Notes: a model not told the origin generated them from the letters alone. A DNA stretch of 64,000 nt from Limonium bicolor (GCA_023374045.1 CM041779.1:301392167-301456166); one strand, 5' to 3'; counted from the first letter of the stretch, positions 24,731 through 36,776 are shown. Program-made: numbers and translations.

Positions 24731-26243
24731 TTGGTAGAGGGTAGTGCCCCACCTGTTATTATTTCTTCATCTTTGTCTGTTTCGCAGGAAAACAGACTTC
24801 TGGAAGTGTTAATAAGGAAAAAGGGAGCTTTGGGGTGGTCAGTGGCAGATATTAAAGGGATTAATCCAGGGTTCTGCACCCATCGAATTTACATGGAAGA
24901 TAGTATCAAGCCAGTGAGGCAGCCCTAGAGGAGATTAAACCCAAACCTGAAGGAAGTAGTGAAAGCTGAGGTTTTGAAGCTCTTGGATGCAGACATCATT
25001 TATCCCATCTCCGATAGCCGCTGGGTTTCTCCTGTGCAAGTTGTTCCCAAGAAAGGGGGAATAGTGGCAGTGCCCAATGAGAAAGGTGAATTGGTGCCCG
25101 AAGACAAACCACTGGCTGGAGGATGTGCATCGATTACCGGCATTTGAACGAAGCCACAAGGAAGGACCACTTCCCGCTATCGTTTATTGATCAAATGTTG
25201 GAGCGGCTAGCTGGGCAAGAATTCTACTACTGCTTCCTTGATGGGTACAGCGGTTATTTTCAGATTCCCATTGCGTCAGAGGATCAGAAGGAGACCACCT
25301 TCACTTGCCCTTATGGTACTTTTGCAAATAGGAGGATGCCATTTGGTCTTTGCAACGCTCCAGCCACATTTCAGCGATGTATGATGGCGATTTTTAATGA
25401 GTTTATTGAGAAAAGCATAGAAGTCTTCATGGACGACTTCTCTATATATGGCCAGAGTTTTGATGTATGTCTTGATCAGCTGGATCAGACACTAGGCAGA
25501 TGCGTGGAGACCCACCTGGTTTTGAATTGGGAGAAGTGCCATTTCATGGTACATGAGGGTATAGTGCTTGGACACAGGGTCTCCAAAGATGGTATACAGG
25601 TGGACAAGGCGAAGGTGGAGGTCATTGAGGGGTTACCTCCTCCCACTTCAGTCAGGGGTGTTAGATCTTTTCTGGGTCACGCAGGGTTCTATCGAAGGTT
25701 TATCCAGGACTTTTCCAAAATTGCTAAGCCCTTGTCTGATCTTCTGCAGAAAGATGTGAAATTTCAGTTCTTAGAAGAGTGTTTGAAGGCCTTTCAAACT
25801 ATCAAGAGTAAACTCATTTTTGCCCCTATTGTGGTTCCCCGTGACTGGTCTCTTCCTTTTGAGGTCATGACAGATGCTAGTGATTTTGCTGTTGGTGCTG
25901 CACTGTGTCAAGGAAGGATAAAATTTTGAGGGTTATCACTTATGCGAGTAAGACTCTGTCTGAAGCTCAAAAGAATTACACCACTACTGAAAAGGAGCTA
26001 CTTGTTGTGGTGTTTGCTCTTGACAAGTTCAGGCCCTATTTGCTGGGAAGTAAGGTAATTGCTCACATCGATCACTCTGCCTTGAAGTACCTATTCCAAA
26101 AGAATGATTCTAAGCCCAGACTCCTGAGATGGATCTTGCTTCTCCAAGAGTTCGACTTGGAAGTTGTTGATAAGCAAGGGAAGCAGAATGGGGTTGCATA
26201 TCATTTGTCTAGGCTTGAGAGTCCAGATGACGGGTCCCCATAA
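24731..26243 (+). pseudogene. Athila-like reverse transcriptase and RNase H (copy B)
   Basis: The order is: linker GALGWSVADIKGINPGFC; TAG at 24926-24928; VSPVQVVPKK; then a 268-codon open stretch (25123-25929) with MCIDYRHLNEATRKDHFPL, LDGYSGYFQIPIA, RMPFGLCNAPATFQRCM and FMDDFSIYGQ (catalytic aspartates near 25430). The RNase H block [13 protein letters not shown] begins near 25866. A one-base shift near 25915 moves the frame to [15 protein letters not shown] and [11 protein letters not shown], ending in [10 protein letters not shown]. This copy is less interrupted than copy A: the LARD-type element is absent, and the target site near 25165 is intact. Confidence 0.92.
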
Positions 26244-27631
26244 ATGAATTCTTTCCTGACGAAACAGTCTTTGTAATTGGGAAAGTTAAAGAGCCATGGT
26301 ATGCTGAACTGGCTAACTATCTTGCCTCTAGTTTGATTCCCCATGATCTAAGCTACAACCGGAGGAAGAAGTTTCTTTCTGAAGCCCGTCATTACGTTTG
26401 GGAGGACCCCTATCTCTTCAGAGTGTGTGTTGATGGTTTAATTAGAAGTGTCTCCCCGATGAAGAGGTTAACAGTGTGATTGAGTTCTGCCATTCTCAAG
26501 AGGCAGGTGGTCACCATGGTCCTACTAGGACAGCTGCTAAGGTGTTAGAGTGTGGTTTCTACTGGCCCACTTTACAAAAGGACGTCCACCGCTTCTGCTC
26601 TCACTGTGATAACTACCATGATGGGGCACTTCAAGAAGGCATGAGATGCCTCAGAAGGGAATCCTTGAAGTTGAGCTGTTTGATGTCTAGGGTATTGACT
26701 TTACTGGCCCATTCCCTTTTCTCTCACGGAAACCACTACATCCTCGTTGTTGTAGATTATGTTTCCAAATGGGTCGAATCAATCCCCTGCCCTTCTGCTG
26801 ATGCTAGAACTGTGGTGAAATTCTTAAAGAGGAACATCTTTACTAGATTTGGTGTGCCAAGCTATCATCAGTGATGGTGGTTCTCACTTTTGCAACAGGG
26901 CCTTTGATTCCCTGATGACTAAGTACGGGGTGACTCATAAGGTTGCTTTACCTTATCATTCCCAAACTAATAAGCAAGCAGAAGTGAGTAACCGAGAGCT
27001 AAAATGGATTCTTCAGAAGACTGTCAACTCCTCCAGGAAGGATTTGTCTTGCAAGCTTGACGATGCTCTGTGGGCTTATAGAACTGCATTCAAGACTCCC
27101 ATTGGGATTTCTCCTTTTAAGCTGGTGTACGGGAAGGCTTGTCATCTCCCAGTTGAGGTAGAGCACAGAGCTTATTGGGCTTTAAAAGCTCTCAACTTTG
27201 ATTTACGTGATGCTGGAGAGAAGAGCGATTTCAGCTTTCTGAGTTGGAAGAACTAAGAGAACAGGCGTACGACAGCTCAAGGATTTATAAAGAGCGCACA
27301 AAAAGGATCCACGACCGGATGATACAAAAGAGACAAAGTGGGGGATCTGGTGTTGCTCTTTAACTCTAGCTACGTCTCTTTCCTGGGAAGCTGAAATCAC
27401 ACTAGGCCGGCCCCTTCAGAGTAGTGGGAGTTACATCCTATGGAGCATACGAGCTGGAGAACAAAGTTGGTGAAACCTTCAAGGTAAATGGTGCTCGTTA
27501 AAAAGCTATCTTGGTACTGATCATAAGCTTTTTCCTATGCAGGCAATATTCTTTGTTGAGAGTGAATCCAGTTCTACAGCAAGATGATTTCTCAAGAGAC
27601 GAGTTCAAATATGAAGAAGAATTCTCTTGAT
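26244..27631 (+). pseudogene. Athila-like integrase (copy B)
   Basis: Integrase joins element DNA to the chromosome. Seen in order: the zinc-binding region (HSQEAGGHHGPTR, then CSHCDNY) near 26490-26620, the core with GIDFTGPF behind a TAG at 26688-26690, SDGGSHF near 26870, [11 protein letters not shown] near 26975 and [21 protein letters not shown]-terminal region ([16 protein letters not shown], then a K/R-rich part) ends near 27620. Frame changes occur near 26640, 26860, 27200 and 27370. Most differ from copy A by a single base in a homopolymer. The shared stop before GIDF shows that the last common ancestor of the two copies was already defective. Confidence 0.88.
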
Positions 27632-28898
27632 GAATGCGGAAAGAATTGGGAAGGTTGAAGGAATTTTGCTGTAGGCTGTTGTAGAGCTTCCCACCACACT
27701 TCCTCTGATTGATCAAGTAGGAATTGTCTAGCTAAAGACATTAAAGAAGAGCAGCTGACTGGGGGGGCAACCTAGTGTTTTTCAGTACTTAAATTATGTG
27801 TTATTATGTTGTTTATAGTTTGTTTTAGGTTAATGTTTTTGTTTACAGTGGTTTGAGCTCAGAAAGAAACAATTTGGTGCATTTTGGGTGTTGTCCGAAC
27901 TTCGGTCCGTACATCGAAGTTCGGACTCAGTTCGAGAATTTGAAGTCTGTGTAAAACGTGATATCCGAACTTTGGTCCTTACATCGAAGTTCGGACCGGA
28001 TTCGTGAGTCTGGCAAAGGTAAATATGAGATGTCCGAACTTTGGTCCGAGCTTCAAAGTTTGGACACCTCAAAATTCTGAAATTAAAGAGGCACGGGCGA
28101 CTTATTTTGAAACAAAACTCCCAAACCGTTCTCCCTCTCGTGACGAACAGCAGCGCCCCCAATTCTCTTTCTTCTTCAATCTCTCACAACTCCCTCATTT
28201 TTCCAACAAATCTCACAATTTTGGTACCCATCTCTCCATTTTTGAGTTCTCCACCACACTCTAGAACCCGAAAATCGACCAGGAAATCCCCACATAAGTC
28301 CAAATCTGAGCCTGTTCGAACTAGAACCCTAACTGTCGAATTTAGGGGTTTTTGATTTAGAATCTTGCAGATTTCGTTTTCTCTCTGCTTCTATTACTCA
28401 TTCAACTTGAACAAGGTACTTTCTCCATGTTCCTACCTCTTTTATTGTGTTTGTGCAAAATTTTGGAATATAAGGTATAGTTAACCGAGAGGGTGTTGTT
28501 TTGAGTTGAGATTGCTGGACTAAATCTGCTTGTATTGGATTTGTTTTCTGTTGCTATCTTAATTGCTGGATAGAAGTGGTTGGACCCCACTATTATGATT
28601 TTTATTTTGTATATGTGAGTGCGGGGGTTGGATTTTGCATGGCTGAAGTACGACCCTTGACTGAGATTGCATAGAACATATTGGATTATAATGTTTTTTT
28701 TTTGTTGGGTTTAGTCTCTGCTGGTCACTGGTTGTAGTAGTTCCCCATTGCGAATGAGAAATCTGATAGATCTTTGTTGTGGAGAATGATGAGTTTTAAG
28801 GGGAGACTCTGTCAAATTTTGGATAGCTATGTGCATGCTTCGAACTGTTTTCTATACCTTTCTTTATTTGACATTGGCTGCCTTCACTTGAGCAGATG
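27632..28898 (+). other. Untranslated region between pol and the downstream ORF (copy B)
   Basis: Counterpart of 16342-17594, with the dyad array and CT-rich stretch preserved. A run of seven G near 27765 where copy A has three is a likely homopolymer error or slippage. Confidence 0.6.
27892..28066 (+). repeat. Array of three 36-nt dyad modules (copy B)
   Basis: Units start at 27892, 27962 and 28031, the same spacing as in copy A (70 and 69 nt). In the third unit the right half-site is TTTGGACA where copy A has TTCGGACA, a C-to-T change at a CpG. Confidence 0.88.
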
Positions 28899-30056
28899 TT
28901 GAGCAGAATTACAGGCCGTGCTAAGAGGGCTGGGAGAACCGGCGCAAGTTCAAGTCTTCGAGCTCAGCAGGATGAATTTAGAAACGACGCAGCCAGAGAA
29001 TGGTTTGCCAAGGATATGGATATTATTGCAAACGGTTGTGTGTCTGTACTCTGAAAGAGTGGTGCGCATGTTCTATGCAAATGCTATCTACCAGGATGGG
29101 CAAATCAAATCAATTGTTGACGGTGACAGGGTGACAATCTCCACGATGGAGATTGCTCGCTATTTAGATCTTCCTTATCCTGCCCCGACCATCCTGAGCA
29201 CCTTAACCCGCATGACTTCAAGGCAGCAGCCCTAAACCACTACACCCCACTCATGGTTCAAGGGCCACGGCGACGCAGAGGAGATGACCCATCAAAGCAG
29301 GTCGTCCCTGCTGATCTGCTTCAGGACCCTCAAGAGAGTGTCCTCTCTCGCACTGCTGGCTGCGAATGTTCTCCCACGGTAGAGTTCAGACCTGAACCAC
29401 TCCGATTTCCTTCTTCTCCAGGCAGCGCTGAATCCAGCGTTTGCTGGGGCTGCTAAGGTTACTTACTTGCCATGGGTATTCTTCTTGCATTTGCAGTACA
29501 TTATGGAGCACAAGGACCGACACAAGATTGGTTATCCGGTCATGATCTGCCAGATACTTCGAATGCAGATGTCACCATCCCTTCTGCAGGACTACATGTT
29601 GCGCGGTCTCCTATTGATGTCGGCACCCTGAAGAAGATGTGGTTCGAGTTTGATGGGAGGGAATGGAGGAATAAGGCTGCCCACGGTCACAAGAAGCGCC
29701 AGCGAGATGTGGGTGAGGGTCCGTCAGAGCCCGCTCCTACTGCTGCAGCTGAAGAGGAACAGGAATTTCCTGCAGTACCGGCCCCTGGGAGCGAGTATGT
29801 CACTCGCTATGAGTTTAATCAGCTAGAGTCCCGTTTCATGGAGATGGATCGTCGCTATCAGGCGGAGATCGAGACTCTTCAGCAGCAGGCGCGCCGCTCT
29901 CAGGACGACTATGAGGATCTGCTATCTCAGTTTCAGTGGTGGCAGGCGTACTTCCCGCCCCCCCCCACAGTGATGATGTTGTGGATTATGCTACTTTTGT
30001 TTGGAAGCCATCTCTGGACTTCTTTGTGGTTTTATTTTCAGTTATTTTGGATTTAG
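28899..30056 (+). pseudogene. Post-integrase ORF of the Athila-like element (copy B)
   Basis: Counterpart of 17595-18663 with the same MFYANAIYQDG and IARYLDLP phrases and the same glutamine-rich coiled-coil end. The open part from 29472 runs 194 codons, longer than in copy A. Its last residues follow a C9 run (copy A has C5) and read into non-coding sequence, so the true stop is probably that of copy A just after the FPPP codons. Function unknown; no membrane segment is convincing. Confidence 0.6.
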
Positions 30057-31352
30057 TTCCTTTTAGTTTATTTGCGTTGTATTTTTCTTTATTTTGCTTT
30101 TAGTTTGTTCTTCTCTTGAACTACAAGAACTAGTTGTCACTAATGTGATGCTTCTAGCATACTTCTCTGTTTTGTTTGTTGAATTTGTGCAAGTATGCTT
30201 TACCGTGATGATTCCATGCCGGACACTTGCTTGGAAGCAAGTGTGAGGAAACATTCTCCCCTACCAGGACACTAAGTGTGAGGAAGAACCTCTTCCTCAA
30301 TCAATCACAAAAGAATCAGGGGAGTTTTCAGTTTCCTTTCTTTATGGTTTATGTTCGGCCCATGCTTTAACGTGTTATAACTTTGTAACTCTTCACTTCC
30401 ACCCTTGTGAGTCTGACACATTTAGTACGATCTTTTTCTTGTGATAATTTTCTGAACAATGAGGACATTACTCCTCATTAAGTGTGAGGAAGGGGGAGAT
30501 CTTTCTGAATGTGTCAGCCATTTATTTTGCATCTCACACTAATTTTTGATTGGTCTTGGGCTATATGGGGGTAGGTTCCTTGGAGTGCTTCTATGTGTTG
30601 AATACTTGGGTGGATCTTTCGTTGTGGAGTCGAGTCCAGTGATGACTTTAAGGATTGGTTTTGCTCAAAGCTGTGTGTTTTCGTATTTTGGAAATGATTG
30701 AATTTTGGTAAATGTCTGTGGGCAAGTTAGTTGTGGAGTCAGAACTGGTTTAACCTGGAACCTTGGGAATGATGAGAATGACTGGAATGAAGGATAAAGG
30801 CAAGGTACTCCTATGATCTGAGTTATTTTCTGAACCAAAACAGGCCTCTTCCATCCGGTTATTATGTCCTTGGGATGCTTCATCACCCATTTACCTAAGA
30901 TCATCTGATCTGGGATAAAAGACCCAATACCGTTACAAGGATGGAGAGAAATGTCTGGGGGATGAATTATTTACGCAAAAAATTAATATATATGCAAAAA
31001 GAAAAAAAGAGGAGGCTCTTTAAAGTCTTATGTTTATGGCAAATCCTTTAATTAGATCATGATTACGTGGTGTTGAAAGGTTCTGCGGAATTATGGCAGT
31101 ACTTCACACCCCTTGTCATCCACGGGTTTGAAAAGAGAAATGGTTGGAAGGTTCTGAGTTACTCTATGTTTTGACTTCGTGATCTGAATTCCTCATAATC
31201 TTTTGTTTTAAAAGCGTGCTTCATTGTTTAAGAGACATGCAGTCAAGAGCAGATCGATTCTAGGGTTGTTATTATGACTTGACTCCCTTTTATTTTGTGC
31301 GAACCCAAGGTTTGGTACTAAGGCATTTTGAGGTATCTTACTCCTGCTTTGC
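30057..31352 (+). other. 3' untranslated region of copy B
   Basis: It matches 18664-20044 of copy A, including three of the four AGTGTGAGGA phrases. The polypurine tract and its upstream hairpin are missing because a deletion starts at the hairpin loop. Confidence 0.75.
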
Positions 31353-32152
31353 TTGAGGGTTTTTCTTCCTTAGATGAATTCTCTTTTGATTGTATTTATT
31401 CGCTTCTTTGTAATGTCTGGCTAGTAGGGATTAACTCTGGGGAAGGGCTGTTCACGATGGATACAATTTAGTAGGGATGCTACAATTTGATTATGGGATT
31501 GTAATGGATTATTTCTAGGTTAATGTTAATCATTCATCTTCTCTATTAAATTTGCGCATTTATAGAGTCATTTTGCGAATCCTATTAGGAACAGACAAGG
31601 TGACTAATAGGAAGTTCGAATTAACCTGGAGATTTGGGGAAAGATTAGTCAGATAGATAATTTTCCTACAAAAGCTAATAATTCTTCGTGCGTATTCCGC
31701 CTATATGTGTTTTGCCAGCTTCTAGACTAGAGTTGACATGTTATGATAGGTGAGCTCTTCCTTTAACTAAGATTTAGGATCGAAGAGAGTTCAAGAATTG
31801 GCCTTTCCGTTTCTCATAATTGAATTGTAGGTTTGGCTAGATTTATCCAGCAAAGAACAGCCAAACCCGGAGTTCCATTCACTTTACCAACTTTAACATT
31901 TACTTTCATTAATCATCCGTAAAACTTTGATTTGCGTTTTCTTAATTCAGTTGCAAAAACAATTCACAACCCCCCTAAATTTCCAGTTTTCTTAGGACTT
32001 AGGCTTATTTATTCAAGTCCCGTGGTTCGATACCTGGTTACTTAATTTCCTATACTATAGTGACCTGCATTTTTGCAACCCGGCAGGCTTTTTGTTTTAT
32101 TATTTCTAGGTTTGTCAATTTAGTTTTAGTAGAGCATTTTTCCCTGTTTGCA
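31353..32152 (+). repeat. Truncated 3' LTR of copy B
   Basis: It matches 20884-21681. A deletion of 839 bp, relative to copy A plus LTR, joins position 20050 to 20890 at a shared TTGAGG. It removes the polypurine tract, the dyad array, the TATA box and half of the LTR. The end CCCTGTTTGCA is intact, and ctata follows as the right flank. Confidence 0.88.
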
Positions 32153-32785
32153 CTATACCGAGTGTAATATATATACAACCCATCATAACCAATATGACGC
32201 TACCAATATATATCACGGGAGCACAGGTGCATCCCAGGTCCCATATCCAAAATACAAGTATTCACTAGACTTAAAACCTAAAGCCATTCCACATCTTCAA
32301 TCCTTATGATGCAAAATAAATATGGTGCCCCAAACGGGCTCAACAACCCTTGGATGGTATGATTAACGTGCAGCCCGTTGGCTACCGGGATACACCCAAC
32401 TAATTCTCATAATGACATGGAATTATTTTAACATTCAACGTAAGTAAGCATATCAATAATCATTGCATAGAAACCACAAACATACATACCATAATAGGAA
32501 CGATTCACTTTAGGGAACAAACCAAACGATAGTTAGCCAAACCTGGTAAGCCTAGAGAATGATTTCAATCTCATGTTAAGCTTGTACATAAACGGGTACC
32601 GTTCTGTTTGTCGAACGTTAACCCTTCCCCAAAGATGCGTCGGATAAAGTGATCCAAACACAACTTACCATAATCCCCCTAGCCCGAACAAAAGTCAGGT
32701 AGGAAAGCCTTTATTTGGCTTACGGGTGATTGTAATTCAAGAAGGAGAGATAATCAATACCATAAGAAGCCTTTTCATGAATCTT
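32153..32785 (-). other. Unassigned internal sequence of the minus-strand chromovirus
   Basis: This lies downstream (on the minus strand) of the gag zinc knuckles and is cut by the Athila-like chain. No protease, reverse transcriptase or AlkB-like motif is seen. It may be intron, spacer or a different insertion. The window gives no further part of this element's pol. Confidence 0.4.
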
Positions 32786-32903
32786 TTCATGAATCTTTCT
32801 TCCCACAGTGGTGGCAGTCCCCAGCTTGCCCGGTGCATGCAATCAACACCCGGGTGGTCTTTACCACAACGCTTGCAGTGAAAGTGGCGCTGGGGTGCAG
32901 AAC

Positions 32904-32988
32904 CTATTATCGTACAACAGTCTGATTAATACAAGGATGGTCATGGATAGTGTAATACACAACTTATTCTCAAGGCTAGATCGTTTAC
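32904..32988 (-). other. Intron 3 of minus-strand gag (85 nt)
   Basis: Donor gtaaacgatc, acceptor cgataatag. Phase 1, joining SAPPKG to SAPQRHFHC just before the zinc knuckle. Confidence 0.72.
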
Positions 32989-33110
32989 CCTTAGGGGGTG
33001 CAGATCTGAGAGGCTGGACATCTTAAGTAGGCCCGGTCAGCATCGGAACCTTCTCCCTGCCCTTCTGGCTGGCCTGCTCCTTCTTCTCCCTCCAGGAGAA
33101 CTTTTTCTTC

Positions 33111-33203
33111 CTGTGATCGTCAAAGTGTTAGGAATAGCAGGTATAAAAGCAGGCAGCAAGTAAGTAATTTAAATGAATTAAATAACTTAAAGGCGGTTCT
33201 TAC
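33111..33203 (-). other. Intron 2 of minus-strand gag (93 nt)
   Basis: Donor gtaagaacc, a branch-like ttcctaacac and acceptor gatcacag. Phase 2, keeping the lysine-rich frame open on both sides (GGNKGWK to KKKFSW). Confidence 0.8.
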
Positions 33204-33334
33204 TTCCAGCCCTTGTTGCCTCCGCTTCCAGCCACAACCTCAGCCTCCTTCTCGGGCGCCTTACGTTTCTGCCCCTGGCTGTCCTTCCGGCTGTTCACCA
33301 ACAGCTCGGTCCGAGAAGCAGCATCATAGCACTC

Positions 33335-33413
33335 CTACAATGTATCAATGAGTTCCCCGAACTTGTAATAAATCAAACTGAGTTATAAGGCATAAACTGT
33401 CAATTAATTTTAC
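33335..33413 (-). other. Intron 1 of minus-strand gag (79 nt)
   Basis: On the minus strand, exon ...ccctacggttctg is followed by gtaaaattaa and ends attgtag before gagtgctatgatgc. Phase 0, joining ALYPTVL to ECYDAAS. The element at 57039 has an intron at the same place. Confidence 0.8.
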
Positions 33414-34274
33414 CAGAACCGTAGGGTATAAAGCAGCACCCATGGCGGCCTTGATAGCATATCGCAGTCCGCCTCTAAATTTCTCCACTTTCACAGTATC
33501 AGAATAAACAACTCCTGAGACAAGTCCAACAGCCCAATGAATGAGGAGTAGTACTGATCTACTGTCAGACTACCCTGCCTCAGAGCCTCGAACTCCTCCC
33601 TCTTCCTCTGCTTCAAGTAAGCAGGATAGTACTTTTCCCTCAGCAATTCCACAAAACCTGTCCAACCAAAACCCTCTATAGTAATGTAATGTGCCCTCAC
33701 GGACCTCCACCAAGTGCTGGCGGCGTCCCTCAGATGAAAGGCTGCTATACCGACCCGGTGCTCAGCAGGCACATGAATGGCATCAAAGGCCTTCTCGTGC
33801 TCGATGATGTATCTCTCCAGGACGGTGGGGTCAGCTACTCCGTCATAAGTAGGTAATCGCATGTCAGCAACGCTCTTTAGCCAGTTTGGCTCTCTCGGTG
33901 CGGGTACGGGTGGGACTACGGGTGGTGCTCCTATCTGGCCACCTCCCATCAGGGCTAGCTGAGCAAAGACGGCAGCTACCGTCTTAGCCATGCCCGCGGC
34001 ATGGGTCTCAGGAGGTCCTCCTCCAGACCTGCCGCCTCCACCTCTGCCTCTACCAGCTGATCGTCTTCCAGAAGACATCTGAAGAATTCAGAATCAAAGT
34101 CAACATTTGGTATAAATACCGTACTTTTCTCAACCATAAGTTCACATAGCCCTAAAAGGCGTAAAACACATTGTCCCCGACAATCTCCTAACTCAAAATC
34201 GTTAACAACTTCCTCATTGGTACTGGTATGTGAATCACCTAGGCTCACGGTACTTAAACTACTATCTCTTGTAA

Positions 34275-34301
34275 TCAGAGCGGTACTCCGCTCTGATACC
34301 A
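34275..34301 (-). promoter_or_regulatory. Primer binding site with overlapping hairpin (minus strand)
   Basis: Minus-strand TGGTATCAGAGC (34301-34290) lies five bases from the LTR end. Bases 34296-34275 form the stem TCAGAGCGG/CCGCTCTGA with loop AGTA. The closing pair is G-C, where the LARD element has A-T and the element at 57039 has T-A. Confidence 0.9.
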
Positions 34302-34306
34302 CTTTT

Positions 34307-36776
34307 TGTAACACCCCTACTAATCCGGCTCCTAGTTATAATATAAACGTCGTACTTAATAAGTAAATCGCAACAGTAAATAATAGACTGTCGCTCTAAT
34401 GGTGTCACTGTTATCACTCGCCCATACGGGTGATAAAGTTACATGATAATCAACATACGAAACGTATTCCCGCAGTGACCACAAGAGATAGATAGTAGTG
34501 CTTAAACAATTTAAAAAAACAACAACACACACCATTATTACAAACCGTACACGTGAGCGTCTAAACAACATACACCTCGGTTTACAAACCCGAGTCAAAA
34601 ACAACAGTAGTCTCATACCGTACCAAGTCTAAACAAAAGTAACCACAACTGTCGCGCCCCGCGTCGACCCACCAGCTAGTCTCCTGAAATAAAAATGGTT
34701 TGTGGTATGGAATCAGCCCCTGCTGAGTATGTTATCACATGCCCCGTCATGCCTCCTCAAACCCCTCAATTAATTGGTCGAGAGCATGAAATTTGTTACA
34801 TGCAATACCCTTTTTATATTAAAACTGTAAAACAATTAACAGTAATATCCATACAATAACACAACCATCAATACACATAATATAAACCACACAACATAAC
34901 CAGTGAACAACAAGGCGAACCAAAGAGAATAATAAACAGTATTAACTCCCGTCCTTGGTATAGAAACCAATATTGTTCGCCAATGTACAAGTCTCAACTG
35001 TAATAAATGTTCAGTTATACCTAATGACAACGTCTCGTTAAAACGACGTGTCTCTAATTTACCCATATACTATGGCGGGTCACCCACGGCAATAGCCACT
35101 CCAGCGGTAGAGTCTCTGACCAACGAGCCATCCTAGCTCACGGGAAATTTCCTTGATACTTGCGGACCCGTACGCGGACATCCTAGTATCGTTTTTGTGA
35201 TCACAGCGCGCACCAAGAGCCATATCCTCTTGGCTTTGTTATGTTTAATTAATATACCATCGCATCGCATTACAAATTTTTCTAACACAGCAGACTAAGG
35301 TCGTTAGTCCAATCCGGAGTCTGTAAACTCGGGATCCAGTGTTAGATATGAGAGCGGCGTTTAGAAAGGCCAGTGCTTCGTATTAAAGTCTCGGATAATA
35401 TGTATATCTTATTATCCTAGTGCTACAACGTTTTTCTGACGATCCTTATATTGCATATAAGATAGCACCACTGCCGCTAGTTCGTTTTATATATAGGTTC
35501 ATATATACGAACCAATACTGTTAATACAATAACAGTATATAATAAGCAGTTGTAAATATACAGTTCATGCATATTTATTCACACATTCAGACAAATAATG
35601 TTATCACAGATCACACAGAAGTCTGAACTGAGGAAGCCCTCATAGACAATCAGAGACACGTAAACACATACCGTACACCCGGAATGTATAACCGTGGAGT
35701 ATGAATCAGCTAGATCCGATGCTCCCCATGTCATCTCTAGTAGTCTAACAAAACATAACGCTACTGATTAGAATCCCGTATAACAACACAACTCTACGGT
35801 ACCCCGTACCGTCACTAATACCTCCTGGTTGTTAACTGTCAACGTTTGTCGGTTTTCGGCTTAACTCGGATTTGGAAAAACGTTATATTACATGCGTAGT
35901 CTCATCTTGTATATTAATATACTTAGTGTTTGAACTTTGTCATCGCATGTAACTTAATATACCCTTGTATATTATTTAGTTTGTTTCTATTTTGCATGTA
36001 TAATTCTTATCATATATTATACATTTCACCCTTGCATTTATTTTTCTAAGGTTTGTTTTTTTCCAAATTTAATGGAGTATAATTCTTATGTAAAAATACC
36101 TTGGATTATATATACATCCTTATTATTTCATGTATACTCCTAACATTAGAATTTCCATATCTATTTTTGTAATTCTTTCCTCTTTATCTTATACCATTTT
36201 AGTTATCATAATATATAGTTATTAAACCATATTACATTTTTCCACTCCATAACATATATTTATTTATATACATGTATTATGGGACTATTTATTATATGGT
36301 AAGTCTTTATAATATATTCATTATCTTTAATGAATATTCTTATATTATAAATGTTACACCCTTATAACATTAAAACCAATTATAAATTTGTATTTAAAAA
36401 TGCCCATATTACCGAACAACACCTATTTTCTCAAATATTTACAAAATCCACCACATATTTTATATATTTTTATATTATAGTTATATAACATATATTATGA
36501 CATTTATGTCATCAAAACAATTATAACTTATAGTTATATATTGTTAATAAATACCAAACAACCCATTAAACTTTCGGTTTTTATTTTCAACCACTAAACT
36601 TCTATAAATCACAAATCTAACCCAATTTATAATACATAGTTTTCTAATGTCATTAAAACTATATATTATACATATATCTTTAAAACCTTATATATAACTC
36701 CAAAATTCCCAAACTATATACAAAAGGTTATAAATATTATTCCTAAACTTATACTTCCTATAATTCTCGGTTTTTT
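34307..36776 (-). repeat. 5' LTR of the minus-strand chromovirus, 3' part
   Basis: Read on the minus strand it ends GGGGTGTTACA next to the primer site. The outer part (35.9-36.8 kb) is very AT-rich. It stops where the palindrome begins, and I take 46392-48606 as its other half, giving an LTR of about 4.7 kb. I did not find the 36-nt dyad module in either half. Confidence 0.72.

Larger units (their letters stand above)
1..32152 (+). mobile_element. Chain of two Athila-like Ty3/gypsy elements sharing one LTR
   Basis: Seen: copy A internal sequence (1-418 and 13880-20078) runs into a polypurine tract and an LTR (20079-21681). That LTR is followed directly by a primer site and a second, nearly identical internal region, copy B (21682-31352), which ends in a truncated LTR (31353-32152). 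The order is therefore internal-LTR-internal-LTR, with copy A's own 5' end outside the window. Copy A is split by the element at 419-13874. Both copies carry the same nonsense codons in pol, so they probably duplicated after inactivation, for example by unequal crossover between LTRs. Athila assignment rests on the primer site, a DLGAS-type protease, an FMDD reverse transcriptase, the phrase AVTLRSGK in gag, and an extra ORF after integrase. Confidence 0.88.
32786..34078 (-). pseudogene. Chromovirus gag with three introns (minus strand)
   Basis: Gag packages the element RNA. Exon 1 starts at 34078 with a glycine/arginine-rich N terminus (SSGRRSAGRGRGGGG). The capsid part follows: LPTYDGVADPTVLERYI, AAFHLRDAASTWW and LREKYYPAYLKQRKREEF. 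One frameshift near 33510 separates it from VEKFRGGLRYAIKAAMG. Exon 2 reads ECYDAASRTELL to GGNKGWK. Exon 3 is lysine-rich (KKKFSWREKKEQ) with a TAA at 33025-33023. Exon 4 has the zinc knuckle CKRCGKDHPGVDC and, out of frame, a second partial one (CHHCGKK). Three GT-AG introns of 79, 93 and 85 nt join these exons in frame, which is hard to explain by decay. A 13-bp duplication (gattcatgaaaag) lies near 32780. The clade is probably Tekay/Del-like; the placement is tentative. Confidence 0.83.
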
